DNA of 64,000 bases from Spongilla lacustris (lineage: Eukaryota > Porifera > Demospongiae > Spongillida > Spongillidae), in NCBI GenBank assembly GCA_949361645.1, contig OX442421.1:4569320-4633319 (forward strand), in the 5' to 3' direction. The notes under the pieces are model-generated. The model was given only the letters and a program-made list of their open reading frames with translations. It was not told the DNA's origin and did not search any database. The translations under genes were made by a program, and so were the position numbers. Shown here in pieces: positions 34,975 through 46,198 of the stretch. How positions within the stretch are numbered: position 1 is the stretch's first letter; every line of letters begins with the position of its first letter.

Positions 34975-35195
34975 AAGACCTAACAGCAAAATCCAGTATT
35001 TGGCGTGTAAATAATGTCATGGACTGGTGGAGCATTAATGAAGGAAATTTAGCAAAGATGGCACTAAAATATTTGGCTGTTCCAGCGTCAAGTACACCTT
35101 CTGAACGGGTTTTTCCCAATTGAAGCTAATCCTTGACAGAATTAAAGAGGTACATGGCCGAGAATTGAGGCAGACAGGCTTGAAAGGATTTTGCT
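34975..35195 (+). pseudogene. hAT transposase C-terminal dimerisation domain, frameshifted
   Basis: Reads DWWSINEGNLAKMALKYLAV and PASSTPSERVF, the conserved hATC block (W-W...L-A-x-x-A-x-x-Y-L-x-x-P-A-S-S-T-P-S-E-R-x-F). A stop follows immediately, and the expected continuation (LKLILDRIKEVHGREL) is in another frame. The rest of the transposase, including the RNase H-like core, is not readable. The copy cannot encode an active enzyme. Confidence 0.85.
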
Positions 35196-35615
35196 TTTAC
35201 GCTGGAACAAGAACTTCAGTGCCAGCCCCCATCCTCACCTCCTTAATTCTCTTCAGGCTATTCCCATAATGTCCATAAATATTCATTCTTTGTATTTATC
35301 CGCTGAATTATAATTGCTATATATATAATTATTGCATCTGTATAGTCTAAATGAATGAAAAGCATAATTAGTAAAGCCGCATCTATACACATGCAAACCG
35401 ATGACCAGCAGTGCATGCGGAGTTATATGCGCTGCCAATACACACGCATGCAAGTTTTGACCGACTAAGACTGTCTGCCGTGACCGGTAAGTATGAATTG
35501 GCGGTTTTTGACGGTTCAAAACTTACCGTGACCGTGACCGCCAGAGGTCTATTCCGGTCAACTGGCCGTCCGTGACTTCCTCCAGCCGGTCAACCGCGGC
35601 AACACTGGATACCAC

Positions 35616-37850
35616 TATAAGCTGTTTTTTTTACCGACAGCACTTATAAGGGCGGGAAAAAAGCTACACAGTCGTGATTTTATGCTACTTTTCCCGCCTA
35701 AAAAGAAGCATCTTATGCGCGGAACGAAATGCAGAGCGCCACTCGCGATCGAGGCTAATGGATGCGTGAGGCTAAATCTAATAAGAGGACTATTTCTAGT
35801 TACCGTTTGTTGCAATTTTATTCGCATTAGATCGATTGGCTGCGGAAACCTCAAGTTGAAACCTTTATGAGCTTGTAAAGGGAATGCGGTTGTTGAACCG
35901 TAAATCCTCTAATTATGACCCTTTTTGTCCAATTGCCATGCATGCCTCACGGTTGTTCAATTCCATTGAAACATTGGAAACAAGGTTTAGAAAAGTAATA
36001 TTGAAACGTACTTGCGTCATCCCTTAGCAACCACCCCGACAACGAAATGACCTTTGGAATGTACAGCAAAACACGATAACTACATGTCCTATTGACAAGT
36101 TTATTGCACGGTGTAGTACTGTGACGTGTGCACTTTGTATGTTGCTAATCCCGTGCTCGGGCCGCATTCCCACGAAGAACTGTGGCCTTCGACAACGGCC
36201 TACCTCAAAAGAACACCCCTCAGAAAGAATGAATTTCCCACGACCTCCAGCAAGAAACACCGAAAAACCAACGTGGAAGGTACAGCTAAGGCATGTGTGT
36301 ACCGTTTTTTTGTGTAGGCTAATCGAGAACGATAATTTTTGCGAAGTTATACACGAACAAAACTAGCCATTATTTAGCGGTTTTCGAGCATTAATAAAGA
36401 GTTGTTATTGTTTTAACTTTTTGGGTGGTGGTACAACTGAAGTGATGTTGTACTAAGTGTTAGAAACTGGTACTTTACTATATGGACACACAAGTCGTTA
36501 GAGCTTGACATTCATGCATGGTGTGGTACTCGTATGGTGTGGTACTCGTATGGTGTGGTACTGCGTGAACCCGCTGAACTTTGCATGGTCCCCAAGTAGG
36601 CCAAATCCTATAGTTACCTCATGTTGGAAAATACTATTAACTAAAAATAGTTGACACACCTAACTGCTCCACAGGTAGGGACTTGCAAGAGGCCCTCATC
36701 AGCTAGGAGGACTGCTACATCAACTGCCATATGCATTTCACTTCTGGTAGGGAGATCAACTTCAAATGTACTGGCTACGCAGTGAGCCATCACATCACTC
36801 AGAAGCAGCAGTATTAATTCTGGTACACATTTCACTTCTGATGGAGACATGGGCTTTTCTAAGCGGCAGCACTGACACCATGTACTGGCTGACGTTGTCA
36901 GCCGCATGATGATGCACTTCAGTAGCACAAACAAGTGCATTGCATGGGCTACTGGCTGTGAGAGGAGTTCCTAACACAGAGGATGCCAGTGGGGGCTCAG
37001 GACAATCAGGACAGTGTACAGTTGTTGTACATGTATGTGTCTGATGAGTACTCCTGCGATTGATGCATGGGTGTGATGATGTGTATATGCCATTTTATTC
37101 AATTGTATATATTTAATAATATTACTTGTACCTTGCACTCCTGAGCTCAGTGAGCTAGCCAGAGGCGACTTGTTTTAATAATTTTTTTTAATATTTTTGA
37201 GAGTTGTGGTACATCATCGTTTATGTTGACTGATACTGAGCTATAAAAAGTTGTTCTACCACCTCCTTACACTGATATACAGTGTACCTTCTCTTCCCAC
37301 GATGGTCAACCACTCGTTTCCTACACATTCTACCAAGTTGCTTGATGCGGTAATCCATTTGCCCTACATATTAAGTCGCAAGCGTGTCATTTATTCATGA
37401 AAATGCAAATATCACAGCAAGAGAAAAATTATCGTTCTCGTCTTTTGGTATACATAGCCTTGTGCCCCCATCTTTTCTCTTTACGAAAACGCCAGGCTTA
37501 CCCTGAGTTCTTGCGGGAGCTGCCCGTACAACATCCACAACTGAAGGTCATATTCCAATACACGCGCACATAATGTCATGACTTCCTAGCTTGTTTACTG
37601 ACACATTAGACGACATGAGATCAACACATGCAGACATATTTTAGAAGAGGAATGTTAGAAGATGTGGAAACTATATTTGGTTTTTAATAAGAGTGTTGAT
37701 ACAGTAAGAAATAGACCTCTGAAAAGGTACGATAAAACGACTGCGATAATGAGCTCATTAAAAGTTAGCCCGTACCGTATGTTCTTAATACGCAACCTAG
37801 TTTCCAACTCCGAACAACCGTGGCCTACGAGACCCACTCTTCTGGTCAAT
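35616..37850. other. No firmly supported gene
   Basis: Around 36126-36317 (plus) an open frame reads MCTLYVANPVLGPHSHEELW with a GTACAG donor-like site after AACGTGGAAG; it could be a first exon. On the minus strand 36940-36641 carries an open frame reading ELILLLLSDVMAHCVASTFE, and a TCAGAAGTGAAATG-like segment is repeated inside it. A 17-bp unit TATGGTGTGGTACTCG is repeated three times near 36515-36562. None of these is recognisable. Confidence 0.25.
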
Positions 37851-37853
37851 CGA

Positions 37854-38612
37854 CAAGGGCGGATCCAGCGAGGGGGTCCTGGGGGTCCGGATCCCCCCTC
37901 AGGACCCATGATGAGTATAATTACTATCAATACCCCAGTCGCGTGCACATAAAGGTGCTTCGCCGGGTGTATTGTTCCTCGACGACGCATCGTTGAAAAG
38001 CGTCGCTTTGCATTCTTCGTATATCATATAGGCGTCGGAAGGTATAAATTTAACCGGGGTGTGGGGGGGGGGGGGGGGGGGGGGGGGGCTGATTTAATTT
38101 CATACAATGACATCGCTCGTACACGCGACAGTGACATACATAGAGACAATATACTAGTACTATCTCTGGTGACGCATAACTGAAATTGCATGCGCGTCGC
38201 CTATGTGATTCGCGACTTTTTTTTCTATAATAGAATTCACTTGACCAGCATTTATATCAAATTGCAGGCTATATACATGTAGGTCCGCTGAAGATTTATA
38301 CAGCTGATGTACAGGGGACGAAATAGAATACTGTTCATTGCATCATTGCATGAAGTAGGTTATCTGAATATGATGCATCTATGGTTAAGCGCACGTACAA
38401 ATCTGACGAAACTGACAAATGAAACACACCCATTTAAAAATAAGCCTGGGAACAAGAACTTAGCTGAATGCAAGTGACTGCCTCCGTTTCCAATCTCCCT
38501 ATTACACTATCTATATGGAATAACATGCAAACAAATTTGCGCGCGCCCCTCCCCTCATCCATTATTCATGTCGGACCCCCCCCCCATCGCCGAATTCCTG
38601 GATCCGCCACTG
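37854..38612. mobile_element. TIR element immediately upstream of the CTTNBP2-like gene
   Basis: Left end CAAGGGCGGATCCAG and right end CTGGATCCGCCACTG are inverted with two mismatches. ATCGA flanks both sides (37849-37853 and 38613-38617), a 5-bp duplication. It contains about 30 G at 38058-38088. No transposase. Its right end is 52 bases from the ATG of the CTTNBP2-like gene, so it must lie in, or replace, the 5' UTR or core promoter of that gene. Confidence 0.75.
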
Positions 38613-38664
38613 ATCGAAATATTATTCCGAGGAAAAGCCGAAAGGCGGTGCATGCATTCTAGGC

Positions 38665-39019
38665 ATGGATACGTCGCTGGAGGTAGCGCAGCTTCGGCAG
38701 GAAGTCTCGCTGCTCGAACACATGCTCCAACTGGAGAAGGAGCGCCGCATTCAGGCCGAGCGTCACGCAGAAGCCGAGAAGCAGGCCTGCGTACAGCTGC
38801 AGCTGCTGCTACACAGAGAGCAGAAGTTGCGCAAGGCCAGGGCGTCGGTCCGCAAGGAGAGTTGCTCTTTGACGCAAAACGTCGGAGACTCCTACTTATC
38901 ATAGCCGTCGCAGCAGCACACGTCCGGAAGCGAGGGCAACTCGGCGCTATCGCATCTGGAAGAACTGTCGTCGTCTATATTCGGCGATTTACCTAACGAC
39001 CTGCAAGAAATGTTGGTAG
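38665..39019 (+). CDS. CTTNBP2-like: Exon 1 of the CTTNBP2-like gene: coiled coil, with in-frame TAG
   Basis: Starts MDTSLEVAQLRQEVSLLEHM; residues 5-58 have Leu/Ile heptads and E/K/R-rich coiled-coil composition. The frame hits TAG at 38902-38904, yet the same frame continues as coding-like sequence (SGSEGNSALSHLEELSSSIF, GDLPNDLQEML) to a GTATAC donor. That donor, phase 1, joins exon 2 exactly. A 57-base in-frame segment ending at this TAG (GTCCGC...CATAG) has the ends and pyrimidine tract of a mini-intron, so splicing could remove the stop. A point mutation is the alternative. Confidence 0.6.
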
Positions 39020-40160
39020 GTATACGTTCCCGCCCCCCCCCCCCCCCCCCCCCTCCCCCTATGTGTTGTGTACGTGTGTGTGTGTGGTCCATTTTATTTT
39101 GCCCATTTTTTTCCCCTTATTTACACTGTACTGTATGCGACTGCAGTTGGCGCCCAACCGCTTTTGTCACGTGCCGATGAGGCGGTTATGCTAAACGATG
39201 CGAAGGGACTCAAAGCGTGTCTATTGTCGGAAGGTGGGAAGGCGCTGTCCGAGTCGGAGAAACAGGGGCTGCTGAATATAGCGAGTGAAAACGGGCACAC
39301 TGGTGCGTGTTGTGTGTGTGTTTCTGTGTGTGTTTGTGTGTGTGTGTGTGTGTCTGTGTGTGTGTGACTGTGTGTTCGTGAGTGTTTGTATCCGTATTTA
39401 ATTACTCCTCATCATTTTCATATCACATTATTGTTTTACAATACCTACACGTACACACACTTGCACACACACACACACACTTGTACACACACACACTTGT
39501 ACACACACACTTGTACACACACACACTTGTACACACACATTCACTGCAGCCTGTGTTGAAGTACTGTTGAACACTGGGTGCCATGCCAACGTGTGCACGC
39601 GCGATGATGGCCTGGGCCCCCTGCACCTAGCTGCCCTACATGGACACACCCAGTGAGTGGTGCCCATTCAGGTACCGGTGGTACCAGATGTGTGCAACAC
39701 AACATGTACCTACACACACACGTGTACACATACATGTACACACACACACACATGCACACAAATACACACCTAGTACATCTGGCATCCCATTCACATCTTT
39801 CCCCCCCCCCCCCCCCCCCCCCCCCCCAGGGCATCATTATAGAGTACTTCGTTTGCATCAAAATTGTGTACAATATTCTTTTTTTTTTTTTAATCCATCT
39901 GAAAACAGCGGTTACTACAATAAGTCCCAAGCTAAATCACATGTACACAACACACACGTGTACACATCACACATGTACACAACACACACATGTACACAAC
40001 CCACATGTGTACACATCACACACATGTACACATCACACACATGTACTGCATGCAATGCAACACACCTGTGTGCATGACCTGTGTACACCTGGGGAGACAC
40101 GTGGCCATGCACTCAGCACACGATGTCTCTTCCTTGTCTTGCAAGCTTGCTTCAGCACTG

Positions 40161-40228
<68 letters not shown>

Positions 40229-43200
40229 CCTTTGATAAGTGTGCAATGATTCTGTTGACATCCGGCATTGAGGCAGTTGCTGCTAGCGACGGAGAAGGCC
40301 GCACCCCCCTCTTCCTGTCCCTCCAGCATGGCCACAACGAGTGTGCCTCTGTGCTGCTGGAGGCTGGGGAGGAGGCCATGTTGTCGAGTGTGACCAAGGT
40401 GTGTGGGAGAAGGGAAAGAGATGAGAGAGTGAAGGGAGGGTGAGGGGAAGGGAGGGAGGAGTGAGGAAGGAGGGAGGAGTATGGGTAAGGAAGGGAAAGG
40501 AATTTTGTATACATGTACCTATGCACATGTACACTAATATGAGCAGTGTGGGAAGCCAAGGAAATGGCACCAGCTGACATCTTGATTGGCACAATTTAAA
40601 GATTTGTTTATTAATGAGTATCCTACTGTGGCATTAAGCCTGTCCCTCCCACTTCCCTCCTCTTTGCTCCTCCCTCCCTCCCTCCCTCACCTACTCCCAC
40701 CCTCACCCTACTCCCTCCCTCCCTATGTCTTCCCCTTTCCCCTAGATGTTGTGGTTGTCTGTGTGGTGGTCTGTACATGTACATGGTAACCAGATACTTG
40801 CTCTGCACATGAGGACACAGGAGCATGTGCTTTTGTTGTGGTGTGAAGCCTTGCCCTGCAAGGTTGGACTGTTCACATTGTGGTGAAAATGTGATTGTTG
40901 TTTGTATTCTGTTTCTTTCGGGTCACATCATCCCATGTCCACATGCACACACCACACCACACATCCACACCATTCACACTACACACACCACATACACACA
41001 CCATCCATACCACACATGCACACCTTCCACAGTCCGGGCAGACATGTCTCCACGCTGCTGTTGTGGGGCACCTCCCCCAACTGTTAAGGACACATAATCG
41101 CGACCTTGACCCTCCTGTTGCTGCTGACATCATCAACCACCCCGATGGTGATGGCACCACCGCCATCCATCTAGCTGCAGCCAATGGCTACCAGGTACAG
41201 TAGGAGGCAGGTACCAATCCTTCCCCATACATGTACATGTGTAGCACCACAACCCTCCCCCCCCCCCATAGCACCACACCCATAGCACCACAAACCCCCC
41301 ATAGCACACAACCCCCTCACAATCCTCACAATAACGTCACAAGCCCCCTCCCCATAGCACCACAAACCCCCTCCCCATAAGCACACACCCCTCCTCCCGT
41401 ACTTGTAGTCATGGTAACACCCCTGGTTGCCTGTGTGGCTGCAGAGAGGTGCTCACTTCTCACAGGGACAGGTGGAACAGAACACCTTTGGATGTGTGCG
41501 CCGAGAACTGCATACCACTGCTGCTGAACAGAGGTGGGAGTGGCACCGAGGTGGGAGGAGGAGGGAGGGGTGGGGGGGCAATCTGGCTGTCTACACACGC
41601 AAAATACATGTACTATTATGATAGGTCTATTGTTAATAGCTAAACTGAAAAATTTTGTTGAGGATGGGCAACGGGCCTGATCTGTTTTGGTGGAGGGGGT
41701 GAGGGGGTGGAAACATCAGATATTGATTACAGGATGGTTGAAGGGGTTATTGGAATTGTGTGGACATGTACATGCAGATATGAAGGTACATGTACTGTAG
41801 TGTGGGTGTGTAGGGTGAGTGTGGGAGGGAAGGGGGAAGGGGGCTACAATGATGACTTTTCGTCTTTCCTGCTGTCTGCTCTGTGTGTTGTATGTCTACC
41901 ACTGTGAATGGAACAAGTGGCCAATGAGGGCAGCGTACATGTACCTTGATCTGCATTGTGTTCAAATAATAACATTATATGAAGCTGCTCACCATAAGGA
42001 CACCACACACCTGTGTCATCTCATCCCACTCTTCCTTGCACCCATCTCTGCATTAACCCTTACATGTACACCTTTTCACTCGTCTATCCATCCAGATATG
42101 CCCCACATGTTCACTTCATCCACCAACTTACAGTGTGTACCTCTGTTAGTATAACTTTCATCACTTCTTCCCTCCCTTACTTCTCCCTCCCTCTCCATTT
42201 TCCCTCCTTCTCCCTCCCTCTCCCTTCTCCCTCCTACTCCCTTCTCCCTCCCTCTCCCTTCTCCCTCCCTCTCCCTTCTCCCTCCCTCTCCTTTTTCCCT
42301 CCCTCTCCCTTTTCCCTCCCTCTCCCTTCTCCCTCTCCTTCCCTAAATCCTCCCCTCACTCTCCTTCCCTTCCTCCCTCTCCTTTCCTCCCTTCCTTCTC
42401 CTCCCTTCCTTCTCCCTCCCTTCCTCCACACCTGCCCCTCCCATGGGTACAGACTCCAAACTGCTTACAGTTCTGTTGGACCCAGAGGATGGGCTGGCTG
42501 ACCCTGAGCCCACAGCTGTGGGCCACGTGCACCTGATGGCCCACCACAGCTGGTCCGACCTGGAGCGGATGGTGGAGGAGTGCCTACTGACCTACTGTCA
42601 CCTCCTCAGGGGGGCCACCTCCTCCTCCTCCACACCTTCACTATACCTCCACCCTCACACTCACCTCTGGACCAGCTCCCTTACGCTGCACTCGAGAGGG
42701 AGCTGGGGGGAGGAGGAGAGGGGTGTGGCCATCAGCTCCTGGTGGCTCTGCACACCATGCAGTCTTCCACCTGTGTCATGGACTGGAACAGGGACAGCAT
42801 CTCGGAGTACCGGAAGGTTTTAATCACTCACAAAGGTACATTGTAGCGGGTATTGGTCTGGTACATGTACATGTACATATATATACTGTTAATTTTCTCC
42901 CTCCCTCGTCTCTCTCCCTTCCCCTCCCTTCCTCTCCCCTCCCTCCCTTCCTCTCCCCTCCCTTCCCCTCCCTTCCTCTCCCCTCCCTCCCTTCCCCTCC
43001 CTTCCTCTCCCCTCCCTCCCTTCCCCTCCCTTCATCTCCCCTCCCTCCCTTCCCCTCCCTTCCTCTCCCCTCCCTCCCTTCCCCTCCCCTCCCTTCCTCT
43101 CCCCTCCCTCCCTTCCCCTCCCTTCCTCTCCCCTCCCTCCCTTCCTCTCCCCTCCCTCCCTTCCCCTCCCTTCCTCTCCCCTCCCTCCCTTCCCCTCCCT

Positions 43201-46160
43201 TCCTCTCCCCTCCCTCCCTTCCCCTCCCTTCCTCTCCCCTCCCTCCCTTCCCCTCCCTTCCTCTCCCCGCCCTCCCTTCCCCTCCCTTCCTCTCCCCACC
43301 CTCCCTTCCCCTCCCTTCCTCTCCCCTCCCTCCCTTCCCCTCCCTTCCTCTCCCCTCCCTCCCTTCCCCTCCCTTCCTCTCCCCTCCCTCCCTTCCTCTC
43401 CCCTCCCTTCCCCTCCCTTCCTCTCCCCTCCCTCCCTTCCCCTCCCTTCCTCTCCCCTCCCTCCCTTCCCCTCCCTTCATCTCCCCTCCCTCCCTTCCCC
43501 TCCCTTCCTCTCCCCTCCCTCCCTTCCCCTCCCCTCCCTTCCTCTCCCCTCCCTCCCTTCCCCTCCCTTCCTCTCCCCTCCCTCCCTTCCCCTCCCTTCC
43601 TCTCCCCTCCCTCCCTTCCCCTCCCTTCCTCTCCCCTCCCTCCCTTCCCCTCCCTTCCTCTCCCCTCCCTCCCTTCCCCTCCCTTCCTCTCCCCTCCCTC
43701 CCTTCCCCTCCCTTCCTCTCCCCTCCCTCCCTTCCCCTCCCTTCCTCTCCCCACCCTCCCTTCCCCTCCCTTCCTCTCCCCTCCCTCCCTTCCCCTCCCT
43801 TCCTCTCCCCTCCCTCCCTTCCCCTCCCTTCCTCTCCCCTCCCTCCCTTCCCCTCCCTTCCTCTCCCCTCCCTCCCTTCCCCTCCCTTCCTCTCCCCTCC
43901 CTCCCTTCCCCTCCCTTCCTCTCTCCTCCCTCCCTTCCCCTCCCTTCCTCTCTCCTCCCTCCCTTCCCCTCCCTTCCTCTCCCCTCCCTCCCTTCCCCTC
44001 CCTTCCTCTCCCCTCCCTCCCTTCCCCTCCCTTCCTCTCCCCACCCTCCCTTCCCCTCCCTTCCTCTCCCCTCCCTCCCTTCCCCTCCCTTCCCTTCATT
44101 TCCCCTCCTTCCCTTCACCGCCCCCTCCCCCTCCAAACAGGACTCTCGCAGGGCTCTCTCGATCGGGACCTCATGATACCAGTAGCCACTCTCAACCAAT
44201 ATATTCAACTAGTGAGCCACCTCTTCCTGCCCAATTAGCCAACCACTGTATTTCTTCCCTTCCCACCTCCCCTCCCACCACATCCCCACCCACTCCTCAC
44301 CTTCCCCCTCCCACCTTCCCCCCACCTTCCCCCTCCCACCTTCCCCTTCCCACCTTCCCCTCACTTGCACATGTGTTGTCCTTGATGGTGAGAAGGCTGT
44401 CATCATACAGGGACCTCACGGCTCAGGCAAGACCACCATAGCCAAGAGCATTGCCGAATATTTCAAGGTATGCTGCATCCGTATTCTGATATCCTCTTCC
44501 CCAGTCCTTTACTTTAATATACTACATGTATGGTGTCCCTCCTCCCTCTTCCCCAGTCCTTTACTTTAATATACTACATGTATGGTGTCCCTCTTCCCCA
44601 GGCCACAAAGCAGGCTCACATAATCACCTTCTCCTGCCACCCCTCCATCAAGAGAGAAGACCTCCTGTGTCTGTTCCATCTCAACGGTATACCCATGTTT
44701 AAAGAGTGGTGTGGATGTGGTCATGTGAATAGAATGGGTGTGGTTATGCGAATAGGATGCGTGTAGTTTTTGAATTTAATGGGTGTGGTGATTGAATTGA
44801 AATATAATACACATGTACATGTAGGTTTGCTGGTAGAAGGCTCCAGGCGCACAGATGATGGTTCCTCCATATCCTCCATCGGCTCATCCCACCACAAGTT
44901 AGCCACTTCCCCTTCCCCACCTCTTCCCTCTCCCCACCTCTTCTCCCTCTCCACCTCTTCCCCCTCCCCACCTCTTCCCCCTCCCCACCTCTTCCCTCTC
45001 CCCACCTCTTCCCCCTCCCCACTTCTTCCCCCTCCCCACCTCTTCCCCCTCCACACCTCTTCCCCCTCCACACCTCTTCCCCCTCCACACCTCTTCCCCC
45101 TCCACACCTCTTCCCCCTCCACACCTCTTCCCCCTCCCCACCTTTTCCCTCTCCCCACCTCTTCCCTCTCCCCACCTCTTCTCCTTCCCCACCTCTTCCC
45201 CCTCCCCACCTCTTCCCCCTCCCCACCTCTTCCCCTTCCCCACCTCTTCCCTCTCCCCACCTCTTCTCCCTCCCCACCTCTTCTCCCTCCCCACCTCTTC
45301 CCCCTTCCCACCTCTTCCCCCTCCCCACCTCTTCCCTCTCCCCACCTCTTCCCCCTCCCCACCTCTCCCCCTCCCCACCTCTTCCCTCTCCCCACCTCTT
45401 CCCCCTCTCCACCTCTTCCCTCTCCCCACCTCTTCCCCCTCCACACCTCTTCCCTCTCCCCACCTCTTCTCCCTCCCCACCTCTTCCCCCTTCCCACCTC
45501 TTCCCCCTCCCCACCTCTTCCTACACCTCTTCTTTTTATTAAATAGCACCCGTAATTCCCTCCTCCCCAGGTCACAGTTTTTGATTCTAGACTACCTGGA
45601 CCGTTTGGGGGACACATTTGCTGATCTGGTAGGCATCTTGGACCACAGGGGCCCAGACTACTGCCAGTGGATTGATGCGGTCTGTGACAGGGATGGGAAC
45701 GTTGCCTTCTCTGCAGGAGAATACCACCTCGGTGAAGGCTGCTACATGTACATCGTGGCCACTAGGAACATTGCTGGGTCAGTAGGGAAGGGGAGGAGTG
45801 AAGGGGTGGGCAGAAGAGGGAGGAGGAAGGGGTGGGGATAAGGGGGAGGAGGGAAGGGGTGGGGATAAGGTGGAGGAGGGAAGGGGAGGAGGGAAGGGTG
45901 GGATACGATAGAGGAGAGAAGAGGTGAACTTCTCAAGCCAAAATATTTGGATGGAAAGAGTGTTAAATTCACAGTATGACATTTTACATGTACATGTGTG
46001 TCCCCTCTCAGGGGGGAGTACTTTGTGCCAATAGCAGACCAGTTTGCCTACATCCTTCTCCACCCCTCGTGTGAGCCATCCTTAGGTGAGCTGCAGAGAC
46101 ACCTTAGGATGAAGCTGATCAACTGTTGTCGTGGAAACATGCCTCACAGGTACATATGTT

Positions 46161-46198
<38 letters not shown>

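Larger units (their letters stand above)
34470..35607 (+). mobile_element. hAT DNA transposon, delimited, transposase decayed
   Basis: Ends CAGTGTTGTCGCGG and CCGCGGCAACACTG form the TIR. The 8-bp target duplication GATACCAC is perfect (34462-34469 and 35608-35615). Both subterminal regions are packed with GACCGTC/GACGGTC and GGCCGTCCG motifs, typical of transposase-binding clusters. The interior holds transposase remnants only. With an exact 8-bp duplication and a recognisable hAT C-terminal domain, the superfamily is secure. Confidence 0.92.

Noticed and set aside
34116..35607. A RAG transposon (RAG1 core plus TIRs)
   Set aside because: The neighbouring element has hAT TIRs, an 8-bp duplication and a hATC domain, and no RAG1 DDE core or 5-bp duplication is present. 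The zinc ORF is outside its borders.
36641..36940. Minus-strand coding exon
   Set aside because: Open and protein-like, but it contains an internal repeat and only a weak donor; evidence too thin for a gene call.
42723..44441. Open frames of 240-570 codons on both strands
   Set aside because: They cross a stop-free 29-bp CT minisatellite and encode only S/P/L/F or G/R/E/K strings; homology-supported exons lie on either side.
44721..45617. Open frames of 200-300 codons on both strands
   Set aside because: Composition artefact of the 17-18-bp CT minisatellite.
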